Below are positions 35,101 to 46,406 of a stretch of DNA of 64,000 bases, one piece after another. The stretch's first letter is position 1. Every line of letters begins with the position of its first letter. The stretch covers positions 310,001 to 374,000 of the forward strand of contig AP026130.1 in NCBI GenBank assembly GCA_030295235.1, given 5' to 3'. A program made the position numbers and the translations under genes. This DNA comes from Fistulifera solaris (lineage: Eukaryota > Bacillariophyta > Bacillariophyceae > Naviculales > Stauroneidaceae). Under the pieces are notes generated by a model. It was not told the origin of the DNA and ran no database searches. It saw only the letters and a program-made list of their open reading frames with translations.

Positions 35101-38100
35101 TCTTTCTTCGCTTTTTTGTCTTTTTCTAATGCAGCGGATTTCGGTGTGCCCTTATATAGGTGAATATGACATGTAGAGGTGTGGCGCGATCCAAGACTGT
35201 TGACATGGAAATTGGCGGCCACTCGATTCAAATCGAGATGCATCGAGTTACTTGGGTCGATGTTTCTGTATAAAGAGTCTTCCTGAAATTCAGGGAAGCG
35301 ATACGTAAATAAAGCAGGAGCTCCTCCCTCGAATTCATCTTGGGCCGCGTGCGCGAAAACAAAGCTCACACGACGGATATCAGCCTTTTTCAACAAGTCC
35401 TTGATGGGCGCAAGTACAGATTGACACCTCTGTGCGACTATATCATTCATCGCGTCTTGTTGTCCTACTATTGTATCGAGCACAACGAAGTATAGCACAT
35501 TGACAGGGGCTGTTTCTGCTGGGACGGCTGCACCAGTGAACTGCGGGAAGGAGGCCAGAATAGTCTCGAGATCCGCCATGTTGCTCAAGTCGTCGAATTT
35601 GTCGATAATTGCACTCACGCCTGTTCGAAGAGTGTTCTGCGAGATTTTCTCCTTGTCTTGGCCTGAGTGTGTATGCTTTTCAGAGCCGGAATTCGCCGAA
35701 GATTCTGACATTTTGCTAAGTGACCCGGAACTAATGGCTCGAGTTAGATCTGCCATGCTAGTCATAGAAGTTCCAGGATTGACAGCACTTTCTGAAGCTT
35801 TGTTAAGAAAGGCGTACTTGATGATTTTCTTTGTTGGGTCGCGCTCGAGACTTTTCAGTGTGTACATGCGATAGAGGTGCCTCTGGTAAAGTTCCATCAA
35901 ACCAAGCTGTTCTGCAGAAGAATCACACCCCGTAATCAAGTCAAAGAAAAGATCGACTAAAGGTATGTGTTGAGCCAGAAAGTCCTCGGCCTCTCTTGAA
36001 GGTTCTTCGACCGACGACGATAACGCTCTTGCTGCTGCAAGCACCTTCTGCCTGCGCTGTTCGAAGCTGGGCATGCTCTCTTGCATGAGCAACTTCTTGG
36101 CACAAAGCGCTGTTTCAAAGTACTCCTCGGCCAACCCCATTGAAGCGATTTCGGCAATCGATGGCATGGCATCTGGGAGTCCAGTGGCACCCGAGACAGC
36201 TGAGACGCGCTTCCCCATGGCCGAGGCTGTACTTGATTCCATGTCAACGCGAGAGCCCTCGCCAATCGAAGAAATAATGCCTCTAACAATCACCGAGGTC
36301 ATTTTGAGTTGCTCATGCGAGCGGCAAGCTTCCAGAGCTAAAACTGGCTCAGCCTTGTGCGATTTTCTGATAGCATCTACTGCATCAGCATATGCTTTAC
36401 CATCGCAAAACCAGCGCTCGACCGCAATCCATTTTCTGAGAATACTCAGAAAGAATTGGAAAGCTCGTTCAGACCCAGGAACTCCGGGAAGCTGGCTTTT
36501 GGTGTAAACTGCAACCGTTGCTTCCAACGGGCCAGTCAGAACTTCAAATGCAGACTGATCCGCTTGGTTCGAGAGAGATGCTTTGTAATCTTGTAAGGCC
36601 TTCGCTATGGTTTCGGCAGGGAAACTGATAAAGTACTGTGTTAGGTGAATGCTGATAAAACGGTTGACCGACAAAAAGGCACTTTGCTTACCGTAACTGA
36701 AGATCATTACCAGCTTGCTCCTCCGATGCTTTCTTGAACTCGGCCAGGGTACTCGAGATACTATCAAATAAAGGAGCCGGAATGCGGCCGCTGAGCACGG
36801 ATAGTTGTTCCTGAATTTCATACGCAGGCAACGAGGGCGACGTCACTGCGTAAGCCAAATCAGAAAAAGCTCTTTCTACGGCATTCAAGCTCAGTGCGTA
36901 TCCAGACATAGCACCGGAAAGAACGTCGAAAGCCGCGCGAAGCATCAAATGAGGTCTTGTGCTCGAGGGCGATTCACCAGAGTCACCCCAACCGGGCACA
37001 TTTAGATCCCCTTCAAAAACTTCAACCAGTGACACGTTTTCTGGATTGTCAAGCTCCAACGATGCAAGAAGATCTCCCGGAGAAATGGATGCTCCTTCAT
37101 TGCAGTTCCACGTCAATATCCCGGATTCGTCAACTTTGAGCGGCATGAACATTTTCATAACCTCGATCTCACAGTAAGGCTCTCCTTTCTTCACATGCGC
37201 TCCATCTTCCTTGAGCTTCTTGACCAGCTTTCCCGCAACGTCGGTGCGAAGAGCAGTAGGATCGTAATCCGGAGAAAAGGCAATAGTGGCTCCTCCGATA
37301 TTCAACCGCATCCCCGTCGCAGCATCACCCTTGTTGGTAAGGTAGACAACGCGACTGCTTCCACACATCTCGATCAGATACCCGCCGTCACTGAGAACAC
37401 GGACACTGGTGGCGACCGACTTTGTTTCATAGCCAGCAATGGAAATAGAAAAAGAGTTCGGACCGTTGCGAATACAAGTCATTTTGTACTTGACTCCGTT
37501 CAGAATGAGCTCCACGTTCTGTTGCATTTTCAATAAATTTCTTGGTGGAAGCTGTCCTTTTCGAGAAGATCCAGAAACTTCTTTTCACCACCACTCGAAA
37601 AGTCGTACGCCATGACGGTCGCACCGAGCACAGCATAGACGTGATCGTGGACGGATGATATCTTGACCGACGTTTTCCGATTCCGAAGCACTCCTTCGAA
37701 CGCCGCCATTCCATCCACATTTTCTGTAATGATGGCATCCAACCAGCCCGTGTCGATGGAATTGGATACAAAATCCTCCAATTCAATAAGCTTGGAGATG
37801 TAATCCACCGTCGTACTAATGTCACCTCGAATGGACAACTCTTTCAATGCGAGTACCATGTTACGTCGGGCTTGCTCGCGATCGGGACCGCTGGCAAACA
37901 AGTGACCGAATTGAGAATCGGCAAACTCGTGGATCGATCCCGAACTGTCCATGCTAAAGTATCCCCACACGTTCGGCGTCGATCGGAAGTTGAGTTCTTG
38001 AATTCCTCCACTGGTGGGTTTGAAGCCCGCTTCGGCATTTTCGGCGGTAATTCGGACAGCAATGCAGTGTCCGTAGGGCGCAACGCGTGGAGTGACTTCA

Positions 38101-39436
38101 AAGTCAATGATTGAGCTCTCGGCCTGAGGATCGACTTCGAAACGGTTCTTTCCGTACAATTCACGAATCTCCGGAATGTTATAGAGGGGAATTCCCATCG
38201 CCACCTGCAACTGAGCCGCCGGCAAGTTGACTCGTGTGATCATTTCGGTGACCGGGTGTTCGACTTGTAGACGAGGGTTCAATTCGAGAAAGTAAAACTT
38301 GGCATCCTTTTCCGAGTACAAGTACTCGACCGTCCCCGCATTGGTGTAGTTCACGGCCTTGGCCAATGCCACTGCCGCATGTTCCATTTCTTTCCAAACT
38401 TCCGGTTTCGCCGCCACCGGTGGACCTTCTTCAATGATCTTTTGGTGACGACGTTGGACGGAGCAATCGCGACCATTGAGTGCCACGGCATTGCCGTACT
38501 CATCCGCCAACAGCTGCACTTCCAAGTGCCGCGAATTGGACGACAATTTCATGATAAAGATGGGACTTCCGGGTACTTCACCGCACACTTGTCGATACGC
38601 ATTGGCGACATCTTCCGCTTGATTGACACGTCGAATGCCTTTACCACCTCCACCTTCGGACGCTTTGATCATGATGGGGAATCCAATTTTCTCGGCCGCT
38701 TCCTGCGCCGCCGTGGCACTGTGAATGCACGCCGCATCCAAGGCTTCTTCGGGCAATGACCCCGTTTCCATGTTATAGGTCGCTTGCACGTGCGCGCCAT
38801 TCCACGCAATGCACGGCACACCGGCCGATTGCGCAATGATGGTACTCCCAATTTTATCACCGAGCGCCGCCATGGGCGGTCCCGCCGGTCCAATGAACTT
38901 GATGGGCGGATAGGATTGTGCCAACGTATTGGGCAAGGTCGGATTTTCACTGGCGTGTCCCCAGCCGGCCCAGACGGCGTGCACTCCGTGCAACCGGGCG
39001 AGTTCGACAATGAGTGTGACATTCGCGTAGTTGTGATTGTTGGATCCGCCGGGGACATCGACAATGACGTCGCCCATGCGAATGTATTCGGCATTGGCGC
39101 TGTTTGAGAGAGATTGTGTGAGGTAATGGTGATTGGAACAATATGTTAATGTTTCCTGACGTACCGCAAATCTTCCGGAGTGGCCATGACGACAAAGGAA
39201 ATGGCACGTTCATTTCCAAAGACTTCATACGCCCATCGACGAATGGACCGAATCGCCTTGACAGCGGCCACACCATTGTTGGCAATCAAGACTTTTTCAA
39301 TGACACGGGATTTATGGCCACCCAACTCTTGCACGTATTCCGAAACGGTCGAAAAACGACGGTGCGCGTTGAGGGTCACATTCGAGGATGTGTGACGACC
39401 GAACGCCGGACTCTCGGGTGCTTCGACTTCCGCCAT
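32173..39436 (-). CDS. ACC: Multidomain acetyl-CoA carboxylase (probably cytosolic)
   Basis: Homomeric eukaryotic acetyl-CoA carboxylase makes malonyl-CoA for fatty-acid elongation and synthesis. It has about 2,350 residues from Met at 39436 ([18 protein letters not shown]). Biotin carboxylase comes first ([32 protein letters not shown] loop [10 protein letters not shown]). The biotin carrier follows with EVMKMFMPL, whose central Lys is biotinylated. A long central region then leads to carboxyltransferase ([20 protein letters not shown] after splicing; [31 protein letters not shown]). Introns lie at 39100-39164, 36625-36691 and 34209-34277; the last is in frame and stop-free but interrupts YPE/GRQ. 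One-base losses at 37532-37533 and in the T run 33977-33981 break the frame. No signal or transit peptide is visible at 39436 or at the in-frame upstream Met (39565), which suggests the cytosolic isoform. Confidence 0.93.
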
Positions 39437-39795
39437 CTGCGTTAAGTGAGTGATTAAGTGAGTGAGTGAGTGAGATAGAAGAAAAAAAGTAAATCCGGTT
39501 GTTGAGCGCAATGAATGAATGAATGAGGTGATCTCGTTCTCCTTTCTCAAAAGACCCTCATTCATTCGACGTTGCTAGCTTCCACAGGAACGCACCGATC
39601 CCCTTTTTCCGACTGAGTCTTTCTCACAAGACAACTCTAAAGTAGCAACCTTTTATCAATTACTGGAGAACAAAGGCAATGCTTGATTATGTGATGGCTT
39701 TTGCTTCGACGCAACTGTTTCATGTGTCGACTTGAAGCACCGCACCGCCAGTCGTCATCCCTGATTTTGGCGAAACAGTGCGTATATCACGAGCT

Positions 39796-39813
39796 TGATG
39801 TCATCCTGACGTA
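39796..39813 (+). promoter_or_regulatory. Composite element TGATGTCA-N3-TGACGTA, copy 1
   Basis: TGATGTCA is followed after three bases by TGACGTA. The same arrangement recurs exactly 65 bp on. TGACGT is the core bound by CREB/ATF-type bZIP proteins and is the CO2/cAMP-response core described for the P. tricornutum PtCA1 promoter. Function here is inferred. Confidence 0.5.
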
Positions 39814-39860
39814 AGCAGGTGGATTTCCAACTCTATAACAAAGTGTACATCTTATCTCGG

Positions 39861-39878
39861 TGATGTCAGTATGACGTA
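39861..39878 (+). promoter_or_regulatory. Composite element TGATGTCA-N3-TGACGTA, copy 2
   Basis: This is the second copy of the composite element, with identical half-sites and identical spacing but different spacer bases (GTA instead of TCC). Confidence 0.5.
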
Positions 39879-39975
39879 GATACGCTTTTTTCCTTCAACG
39901 GCTCTTTCGCGCCGGCAAGTTTCCGTTGTACGCCAGCCATACTCGGGACCTGGTTCATGAATGAATTTCTTCTTT

Positions 39976-39983
39976 TGACGTCA
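39976..39983. promoter_or_regulatory. Perfect CRE palindrome TGACGTCA
   Basis: This is a full palindromic cAMP-response-type element about 140 bp upstream of the dehydrogenase ATG. It adds a third bZIP core to the divergent region. Confidence 0.5.
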
Positions 39984-40121
39984 CTCTTTGACAGCGGTGT
40001 TTCGCGTTGCACTCAACGTTCGACAGTGCCAGACGAGCTCGTCACACCATCATCGGCACCTTTCTTTCGAAACAAAGAATGGCTTCGCAAAACTTCCAAA
40101 ACAGACTGCAAGTAAGTTACG

Positions 40122-42120
40122 ATGAATCCGATTGGAATCCGTATCGGCATGACCTCTTGTCATTCTTTGACTACTACTACCATGAGAGCCGCGTTTCATG
40201 ACTCGACAAAGACGTCCTCGCGAGTATTACAGCGCTGCCGCGCCTCACAACCTCGGGTGATTCAGCGAACCTTTCGCGCCCATCGTCAAACCCATCAGAA
40301 TCCGAACAATCACCGAGATCCAGGCCTCCATTGGACCAGTGTCCTTTCGTTTCCCCAAACCGTCCCCGGGCCGGCACAAGTTCCCAGTCGAGGAAAACAG
40401 ATTCAACAATTGCAACAACCCGACGAAGAATACGATGTACTCATAGTCGGCGGCGGCGCCACCGGGGCCGGAATTGCCCTCGATGCGGCCTCCCGCGGAT
40501 TGAAGGTGGCGTGTGTCGAACGCGGCGATTTTGCGTCCGAAACATCGTCGCGGAGTACCAAATTGATTTGGGCCGGCATTAAATATATGGGGAGCGCCAT
40601 TTCCGGTCTCTTGTCGTGGAAGACGCTCACCCATCCGGTGCAATCATTTCAGAATTTTCACGATGAAATGATGATGGTCTATCATTGTCATGTCGAACGA
40701 CGCTACATGATGACAAAACAACCGCATCTGTGTCATTGGGTTCCACTCGTTGTACCCTTTTATGCGTGGCATTTGAATCCTCCTCCATTGGGAGAACCAC
40801 TCTTTGCCTTTTTTTCCCATTCTGGCGCCATTGACTTTTAAAATTTACGACGCCCTTTCCGTGTTTACCTGTCCTTCTTCCTATATCATAACCAAAAACA
40901 AGGCCGCGCACTGCTTTCCGCAACTGCAACTGCACGATCTCAAATACGCCTCGGTCTTTTACGAAGCTCAACACAATGATGCCCGCACGAATCTCGCCAT
41001 TGCCCTGACGGCCGCGGATCGGGGCGCCACGATAGTCAATTATGTCGAAATGATGGATTTTGTGTTTGACGAAAACAAAGTTGTGGGAGCCGTCGTACAA
41101 GATCGTATGACGGGAAACGAATGGATCGTTCGCGCCAAACAGGTGGTCTTGGCCGGGGGACCCTTCACGGATGCATTGCGTCAACGCGAAGTAAGGCAAG
41201 AATCCAGTGACCCGTTTCAACCCGCCGTCGAAGGAGCCAGTGGTACCCATATCGTTTTGCGGGGTGGTATTGTTCCCGAAAATTTGGGTTTGCTCGATTA
41301 CCGGACCCGCGATGGACGCTTTCTCTTTATTTTGCCGTGGCAAGGTCATACGTTGGTGGGTACCACCGATCAAAAAGATCCCGCCCAGACGTTACACAAT
41401 GTCCCGGAAGACGAAATTGAATGGTTATTGGAAGAATCGCAAAAGTATTTGGCGTTACCGGAACCACTGCAACGGTCCGATGTGTTGAGTGCGTGGCGGG
41501 GTTGGCGACCTTTGGCCGTCGATCCACACGCACCACCGGATACGGCCGTGAGTCGCGATCACATTATTTCGGAACATCCCGTCACGGGCGTACTGTTCAT
41601 TGCCGGAGGGAAATGGACGACGTGGCGTCAAATGGCGCAAGATGTGACGGACCGTGTGGTGGCGCGGTTGTCTTTGGACCGAAAGTGTGAAACGTTGGAA
41701 ATTCCGTTGCACGGTGCGGAGGGATATTCGGAAGGATTGTGGAAACAAGTTATTTCGAAGTATAAGGATATGGATGAAGGAATGGCGAAACATTTGGTGG
41801 AAACATACGGTGGATTGGTATGGGAAGTCTTGGCCTGTGGACCCGGAGGAAAATGGGACGAACAACGCTTGGTACCGGGATATCCTTATATTGACGCGGA
41901 AGTCATTTACGCGTGTCGCGAATATGCCTGTACGGTGGAAGATGTATTGAGTCGTCGCACACGATTGGCGTTTTTGAACAAGGAAGCGGCCCAATCGGCG
42001 ATTCGAAGGGTCGCCGATGTGATGGCCCAGGAATTGCAATGGAGTCCCGCCGTAAAAAAACAACAAATTGCAGCAGCGCAAAACTACATTGGGACGTACG
42101 GTGGTCCAAAGTCATCTTGA
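40122..42120 (+). CDS. FAD-dependent glycerol-3-phosphate dehydrogenase, mitochondrial
   Basis: The enzyme oxidises glycerol-3-phosphate to dihydroxyacetone phosphate and passes electrons to ubiquinone at the inner mitochondrial membrane. About 665 residues are present. The first ~90 residues are rich in Arg, Ser, Thr and Gln and look like a mitochondrial presequence. The FAD site is [20 protein letters not shown], followed by [19 protein letters not shown], a signature of the GlpD/GUT2 family. Later come [19 protein letters not shown] and [10 protein letters not shown]. The C-terminal helical domain is present ([20 protein letters not shown]); calcium-binding EF-hands of animal GPD2 are absent. 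The frame changes once, in the seven-T run 40809-40815, where one T fewer joins FAFF to [13 protein letters not shown]. Start could lie upstream at 40079 if an intron follows. Confidence 0.92.
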
Positions 42121-42337
42121 AATTAATGAAGAAGGTTGTAGATACGAAAATAGGGTTGATAGATGTTTGTCGTTTCCGGTTTGTACTATACTTAGGAAAC
42201 CTAGCTAGAGTACGCCAACTGAACTCGAACGCTAATAAAGAAAATACAACGCACGCAAAAACCGATGCGATCGACCATGACGGTCTTTTTTTTCATTTTC
42301 ATTTCCTGCATCGTTCGAAAGCAGTTTCTTGTGCATC

Positions 42338-43458
42338 ATGTTCACTGCAACAACCCTATCCGACGATTCTTCATCCCACGCGGTATCTCGATCGGCGGAA
42401 CTCTTGTCATGCGCCAAAACGGCCGTCAAAATTGCGCAACAACAACATCCTGGTCAAGACGGTTGGTGGTCAACGACGACGTACTTGAGTCTCCATTCTG
42501 GTATAACAACGAGTTATCCCCAATTAGAAGAAGGTTTATCGTTACTGAGGACAATGGATGTTGAATTGCAACAACTGGAAAGTTTGGTGCGACGACGAGG
42601 CCATACGAATGATCCCACCGAACTCATTGCTTTGTCGGTGAAACGACTCGAAACCGATGCGCAAGAATTAGCTGCACTGATCCAAAAAATGATGCCGGTA
42701 CATGCGCGAGGACAATTGCACAAACATTGGCAATGTATTCAACAATGGTTTCAATCGACGGCCCAACAGCAAGGAACGCGTCTCAAGAATATTTTGAAAA
42801 TACGGGCGACCGTCCTCGCGGAACAAGAATTGCGTCGTCAACGATTTTCTGTAAGTGCCGTCAAACCTACTACGTTCAACCACACAAGTCCTCTGTTTAT
42901 GGATTCTCCCGTGCGGCCTCCGCAACAAAATGCTAACGCTACTGCACAAACTAGTGCCCAGAATGGTGCACATCGAACGTACGGCGGTGCGCCTTCGTAT
43001 TACGGTGGACCACGACCGACGGGATACGGTGGTGGATACGGCTCTCAAAGTAATACACCATATTATCAAGGACCCCATCATTCCGTGGGAATGCGACAAC
43101 GTCGCGGCCTGCAACACGACACACAACAACAAGAGACACAACAAGAACAAATGATGCTGCAACAACGTCTCCAACAACGACAAACAAATCAACGATTGCA
43201 GGAAGCGCGTCAAGCCGAACGATCCTTGGCGGAATTGGGGACGTTGTTTGGGAAAATGTCTTCGCTCATCACACAACAATCCGAAGTCTTGGACAAGGTC
43301 GAAGATGATGTCGAAGCCGCTTATCACGATGTCACGGCGGGGCAACAGGAAATTGTCATTTTGCAAGCTTTGAAAAAGGAAATCGAGCTCTCATTATCAA
43401 AGTATTTGCGCTATTGATCTTTTTTATCATATTCATGAGAGTTTATAAGGGTAAATAA
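42338..43458 (+). CDS. Qa-SNARE, syntaxin-5-like
   Basis: This is a syntaxin of about 373 residues for ER-Golgi fusion events. The N-terminal half is a helical domain (EEGLSLLRTMDVELQQLESLVRRRG and TELIALSVKRLETDAQEL). A Gly/Tyr/Gln-rich linker follows (GGAPSYYGGPRPTGYGGGYG). The SNARE helix is ERSLAELGTLFGKMSSLITQ, then QSEVLDKVEDDVEAAYHDV, with Gln at the central layer. With the sequence as given the frame ends at 43417 without a membrane anchor. Adding one G to the GG at 43378-43379 gives KGNRALIIKVFALLIFFIIF and a stop at 43458, exactly the expected tail anchor. Adaptation to syntaxin 5/Sed5 over other Qa types rests on the LGTLFGKMS segment. Confidence 0.8.
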
Positions 43459-43482
43459 TAAAGAAGGACTATTCGCTCATCT

Positions 43483-44622
43483 TCAATCCTCGACTGAATG
43501 ATTCTCCGCCCAATAATCCAACACTTCCCCCATGACCGTCTGGAACAAATTTCCCGAATTCGTTTTCGCTCCTTCCGTCAAGAGTCGTCGCCACAATACT
43601 TCCAAACACTGATCGATTGGTTGATACAAGGCGGGCATATCGTGTTCATCTTTCGCCGACAAAGGTGGACACAATTCACTGGATCGAACATCGACTTTGG
43701 GAATCTGAATGGGTTTGCTCCATTGTCGTTTCGGAAAATGTTCGTGTGTAAAAATGCGCAAATCCTTGATTTGCATGCGGGCGATGCGTATCAGATCCTC
43801 TTTCTTTGCTTGGTTGTTGTTTTTGGGTTCTTTGCGCGCAACGACTTTTTGGACGGTTTGTGTTTTCTTGCGCACGACTTCGGAGACGTGTTGGACAATT
43901 TCGGCGCCTTCTTTCATGGCGACGGACTTTTTGGTCCCTTGCAGCGCCTTCAATTGATTGGTCAATTTTTGACGATGTTCGACGAGGGCCCCTTTGATGG
44001 ACCCTTCTTTCGCGGCTTGACGAATGGCTCGTAGCATATCCTCCATGAGCATTTGGGCCTTTTCTTCCGTCGGGTCTGTACTCGTGTCATTTGCGGTAGT
44101 TGATTCCTCCTCGTTAGTAATAGAATCCTCGTGACTGTTGTCTTCTATTATATGGTCCGGTATCACGACGTGTTTGTCGCACAGAAAGAAATTAAAGAAA
44201 TTGTGGCGTCGTTCAATGAACACTTGAATGTCAGAAGCGGCGATGGTGTACAAATCGATCGGCAATTCTTCTCTCAATACTAAATTCGAAAACAGGCACT
44301 GCATAAAATTCCCCTGCACATAGAACCGCCCCACACGGGCCAAGAGGGGCGCATCCCAATGAAATTGATCGCGGCGGGGCGCGTGCAACACCAAGTTGGA
44401 ACACCACACTTGACCCCGCAGTACATCGAATTGAAGGTTCCCGATAGTCACGGGCGTCCCATTGAGGGCTTTACTAATTTCGGATTCTGTCAAATACCAC
44501 AACAGTCGATGCATCCATCCCATGGCAAAGACGATTGTGAAGAACAGTGAAACCACGAGAACGGATTGACTGAATGTGACGAGGATGCGCGAAATGGAGG
44601 CGGATATTATAGAGAAGAGCAT
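43483..44622 (-). CDS. Membrane-anchored protein of unknown function
   Basis: The chosen Met (44622) begins MLFSIISASISRILVTFSQS and is followed by VLVVSLFFTIVFAMGWMH, a signal-anchor-like hydrophobic stretch; an in-frame Met at 44691 adds 23 polar residues. About 380 residues follow in an unbroken frame. Just after the membrane segment are alternating beta-like stretches (TPVTIGNLQFDVLRGQVWCS, NLVLREELPIDLYTIAASDI) of the kind seen at the start of AsmA/VPS13-type lipid-transfer grooves. This likeness is loose. The rest is acidic, then Lys/Gln-rich helical (KEGAEIVQHVSEVVRKKTQT). Stop lies 25 bp from the syntaxin stop on the opposite strand. No family is assigned. Confidence 0.55.
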   Translation of the reverse strand: MLFSIISASISRILVTFSQSVLVVSLFFTIVFAMGWMHRLLWYLTESEISKALNGTPVTIGNLQFDVLRGQVWCSNLVLHAPRRDQFHWDAPLLARVGRFYVQGNFMQCLFSNLVLREELPIDLYTIAASDIQVFIERRHNFFNFFLCDKHVVIPDHIIEDNSHEDSITNEEESTTANDTSTDPTEEKAQMLMEDMLRAIRQAAKEGSIKGALVEHRQKLTNQLKALQGTKKSVAMKEGAEIVQHVSEVVRKKTQTVQKVVARKEPKNNNQAKKEDLIRIARMQIKDLRIFTHEHFPKRQWSKPIQIPKVDVRSSELCPPLSAKDEHDMPALYQPIDQCLEVLWRRLLTEGAKTNSGNLFQTVMGEVLDYWAENHSVED

Positions 44623-45038
44623 TGTTGTCTCTCTTGAATGAATACTACATGAATAACGATTGTTCCTGTTGTGAATTGTTGTTTTCGTCATTACTGTTTG
44701 GGTATTCAGCAGCTCCGTCTTTTTGTTTGCATCACAAATGTTTTTTTGTCGCGAAGGATGCCCCTACAATAACTTGTTTCGTAATTAGAGTGCTGTTACT
44801 GTAACTGTAAGGGTAACTTCTGCTAACGGCAAAATATCGTGTTTTCTTGCAAATTAACGGAAAACCGGTTCGTTTTCAACGGAATTTAAGCGTGAATTAC
44901 CGTGACACGACAAAAACACACGACAAACATTTTTTCGTCCGCCTGCGAAGACGAACACAGACGAACACTATACGGTCTCATTCACGACACAATCAAGCGG
45001 AACAAAAAACGAATTCATTCATTCGATATCTTCTAACC
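44623..45038. other. Divergent intergenic region, no gene seen
   Basis: These 416 bp separate two divergent genes and probably hold both promoters. Short ORFs here carry no recognisable features. Confidence 0.4.
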
Positions 45039-45642
45039 ATGACCACGGACACGATACGGTTGTCAGCCAGTCATCACGAAAACTACCAAAGTACAACGGA
45101 GGACCGCCCGATGGTCGTAATGCCTCCCCCTGGCGCTGTTCCCCGAATTCTTGCTCGTCATTTCCCCCTTTCGACGACCCATTACCTGGAGTATCATCAA
45201 TGTATTGTGTATGATATGGTGTTATTTGCTGTTGGATCAATTCGGAGAACCCGGACCCCGCGAAACAGAACACGGGAATGAACTCTATTTGGCGTGGAAT
45301 TTCTGGACAACCTTTTTGTGGTGCCTGGAAGCGGGTTTGTGTTCGCACTATCATTATTATCATCGACATTCGATGCGACGGCTCGATAGTTTGATGGATG
45401 TGGTGCAGTTCGTGGTGGCCGTCTACTTTTTGGTCGATTCCATTCAATTGTATCGCGCATCGCGACGGCCGGGCGAGAAAATTTATGGCGAAGTCACCGA
45501 TGTCTTTTTGTCGCTGGCGGCCTATCTCGGTGCCTCGATCTATTACATGTCCTTGTATTATCAAGGACGATCGGGACAAGATGAGGTGCCTTCGTGTGAA
45601 CGAGAAATGACTGGCACTGAAAGTGAAGAAGAAAAACTTTAG
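45039..45642 (+). CDS. Small multi-span membrane protein, unknown
   Basis: About 200 residues start at Met 45039 (MTTDTIRLSASHHENYQSTT). The first ~65 residues are in one frame and the rest in another, with the change near 45225-45235; this is probably one more single-base error. The second part has hydrophobic or aromatic stretches: LYLAWNFWTTFLWCLEAGL, LMDVVQFVVAVYFLVDSIQL and VFLSLAAYLGASIYYMSLYY. A Glu-rich tail ends EEEKL. I do not recognise the family; the pattern suggests a three- to four-helix membrane protein. Confidence 0.5.
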
Positions 45643-45689
45643 TTACGCGAATATTGCCTAATGGAAGAGTCGTCCTACGTTGCTGGATA

Positions 45690-46010
45690 AATGCCAGGTC
45701 GTATGCAAGCTGTTAAAGTCATTGAGCGTGAAGTGGAATGGTCGGAAGCACGTAGCTCTCGAGGACTTTGTCGCAAACTGGAGGAGTTCGACCTCCGTCA
45801 GAAAAGCATCGAGAAGTCGGGCGGGGCGTCAAGTCTCTCGAAGTGGTGCAAGTCATGGGTGGCAACACGGCCCGAGTGGGAACGACTGCCATTGTGGAAA
45901 GGTCTCGGCCGCACCATCATCCTCGCGGAAGATGGACAGAACGTCAAGCATTTGTTGACGCATCCTATCAACGAATTACTAGCGTATTTAAATAAGAAAG
46001 AGCATTGATG
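45690..46010 (+). pseudogene. Truncated duplicate of the acetyl-CoA carboxylase 3' end
   Basis: The frame starting [20 protein letters not shown] matches the C terminus of the carboxylase at 32173-39436 ([20 protein letters not shown]). Similarity runs through [12 protein letters not shown] and the final [15 protein letters not shown], and continues past the stop into a short stretch of 3' flank (TAGCGTA). A block of 55 codons between KSLE and VVQV is missing, cleanly, with GAA at both deletion edges. No carboxyltransferase active site remains and there is no plausible start or function. It lies on the opposite strand about 13 kb from the parent. Confidence 0.85.
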
Positions 46011-46406
46011 GATTCCGTCACTTGTTTCTTGTATATTACAGTTTTAAGATGACGACGACTCTCCCGTGTTTCTCTTAGACTAGACTAAGCTCTCTCTAGT
46101 TGCTAAAGGTTAATATTTGGCTCTCTCTCCAGACCCCTCTCGTGAAGAGTGAGTTGCAATCTGCAACATCATCACATCGTACCGGTGTTATCAATTAGAC
46201 ACTGAAATCCTCCAACGGACACTCAACGGTCATGACAGGGGTCTTGCGTCTTGCTTCATGATGACGTTTCCCTCGGCGAGCTTTCTCCGCATTTTCTTCC
46301 AACGCCAACAACACTTCGCGTCCTCTCTGTTCAACCAACAACATTATAGTGTTAGCAAACGCAACAACCAATACCACTCTTTCTACTACTAAAATAATCA
46401 CACACC
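46011..46406. other. Intergenic stretch upstream of metacaspase
   Basis: These 396 bp lie between the carboxylase fragment and the metacaspase start. A CTCTCTCTAG motif occurs twice near 46089-46130. No gene is supported. Confidence 0.4.

Larger units (their letters stand above)
39437..40121. promoter_or_regulatory. Divergent promoter region, carboxylase and G3P dehydrogenase
   Basis: This 685-bp region separates two divergently read metabolic genes and carries three TGACGT cores (39807, 39872, 39976). Near the carboxylase start it contains a GTGA simple repeat (about 39456-39474). An alternative upstream ATG for the dehydrogenase (40079) is followed by a GTAAGT donor-like site at 40112. No further gene is supported. 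Confidence 0.55.
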
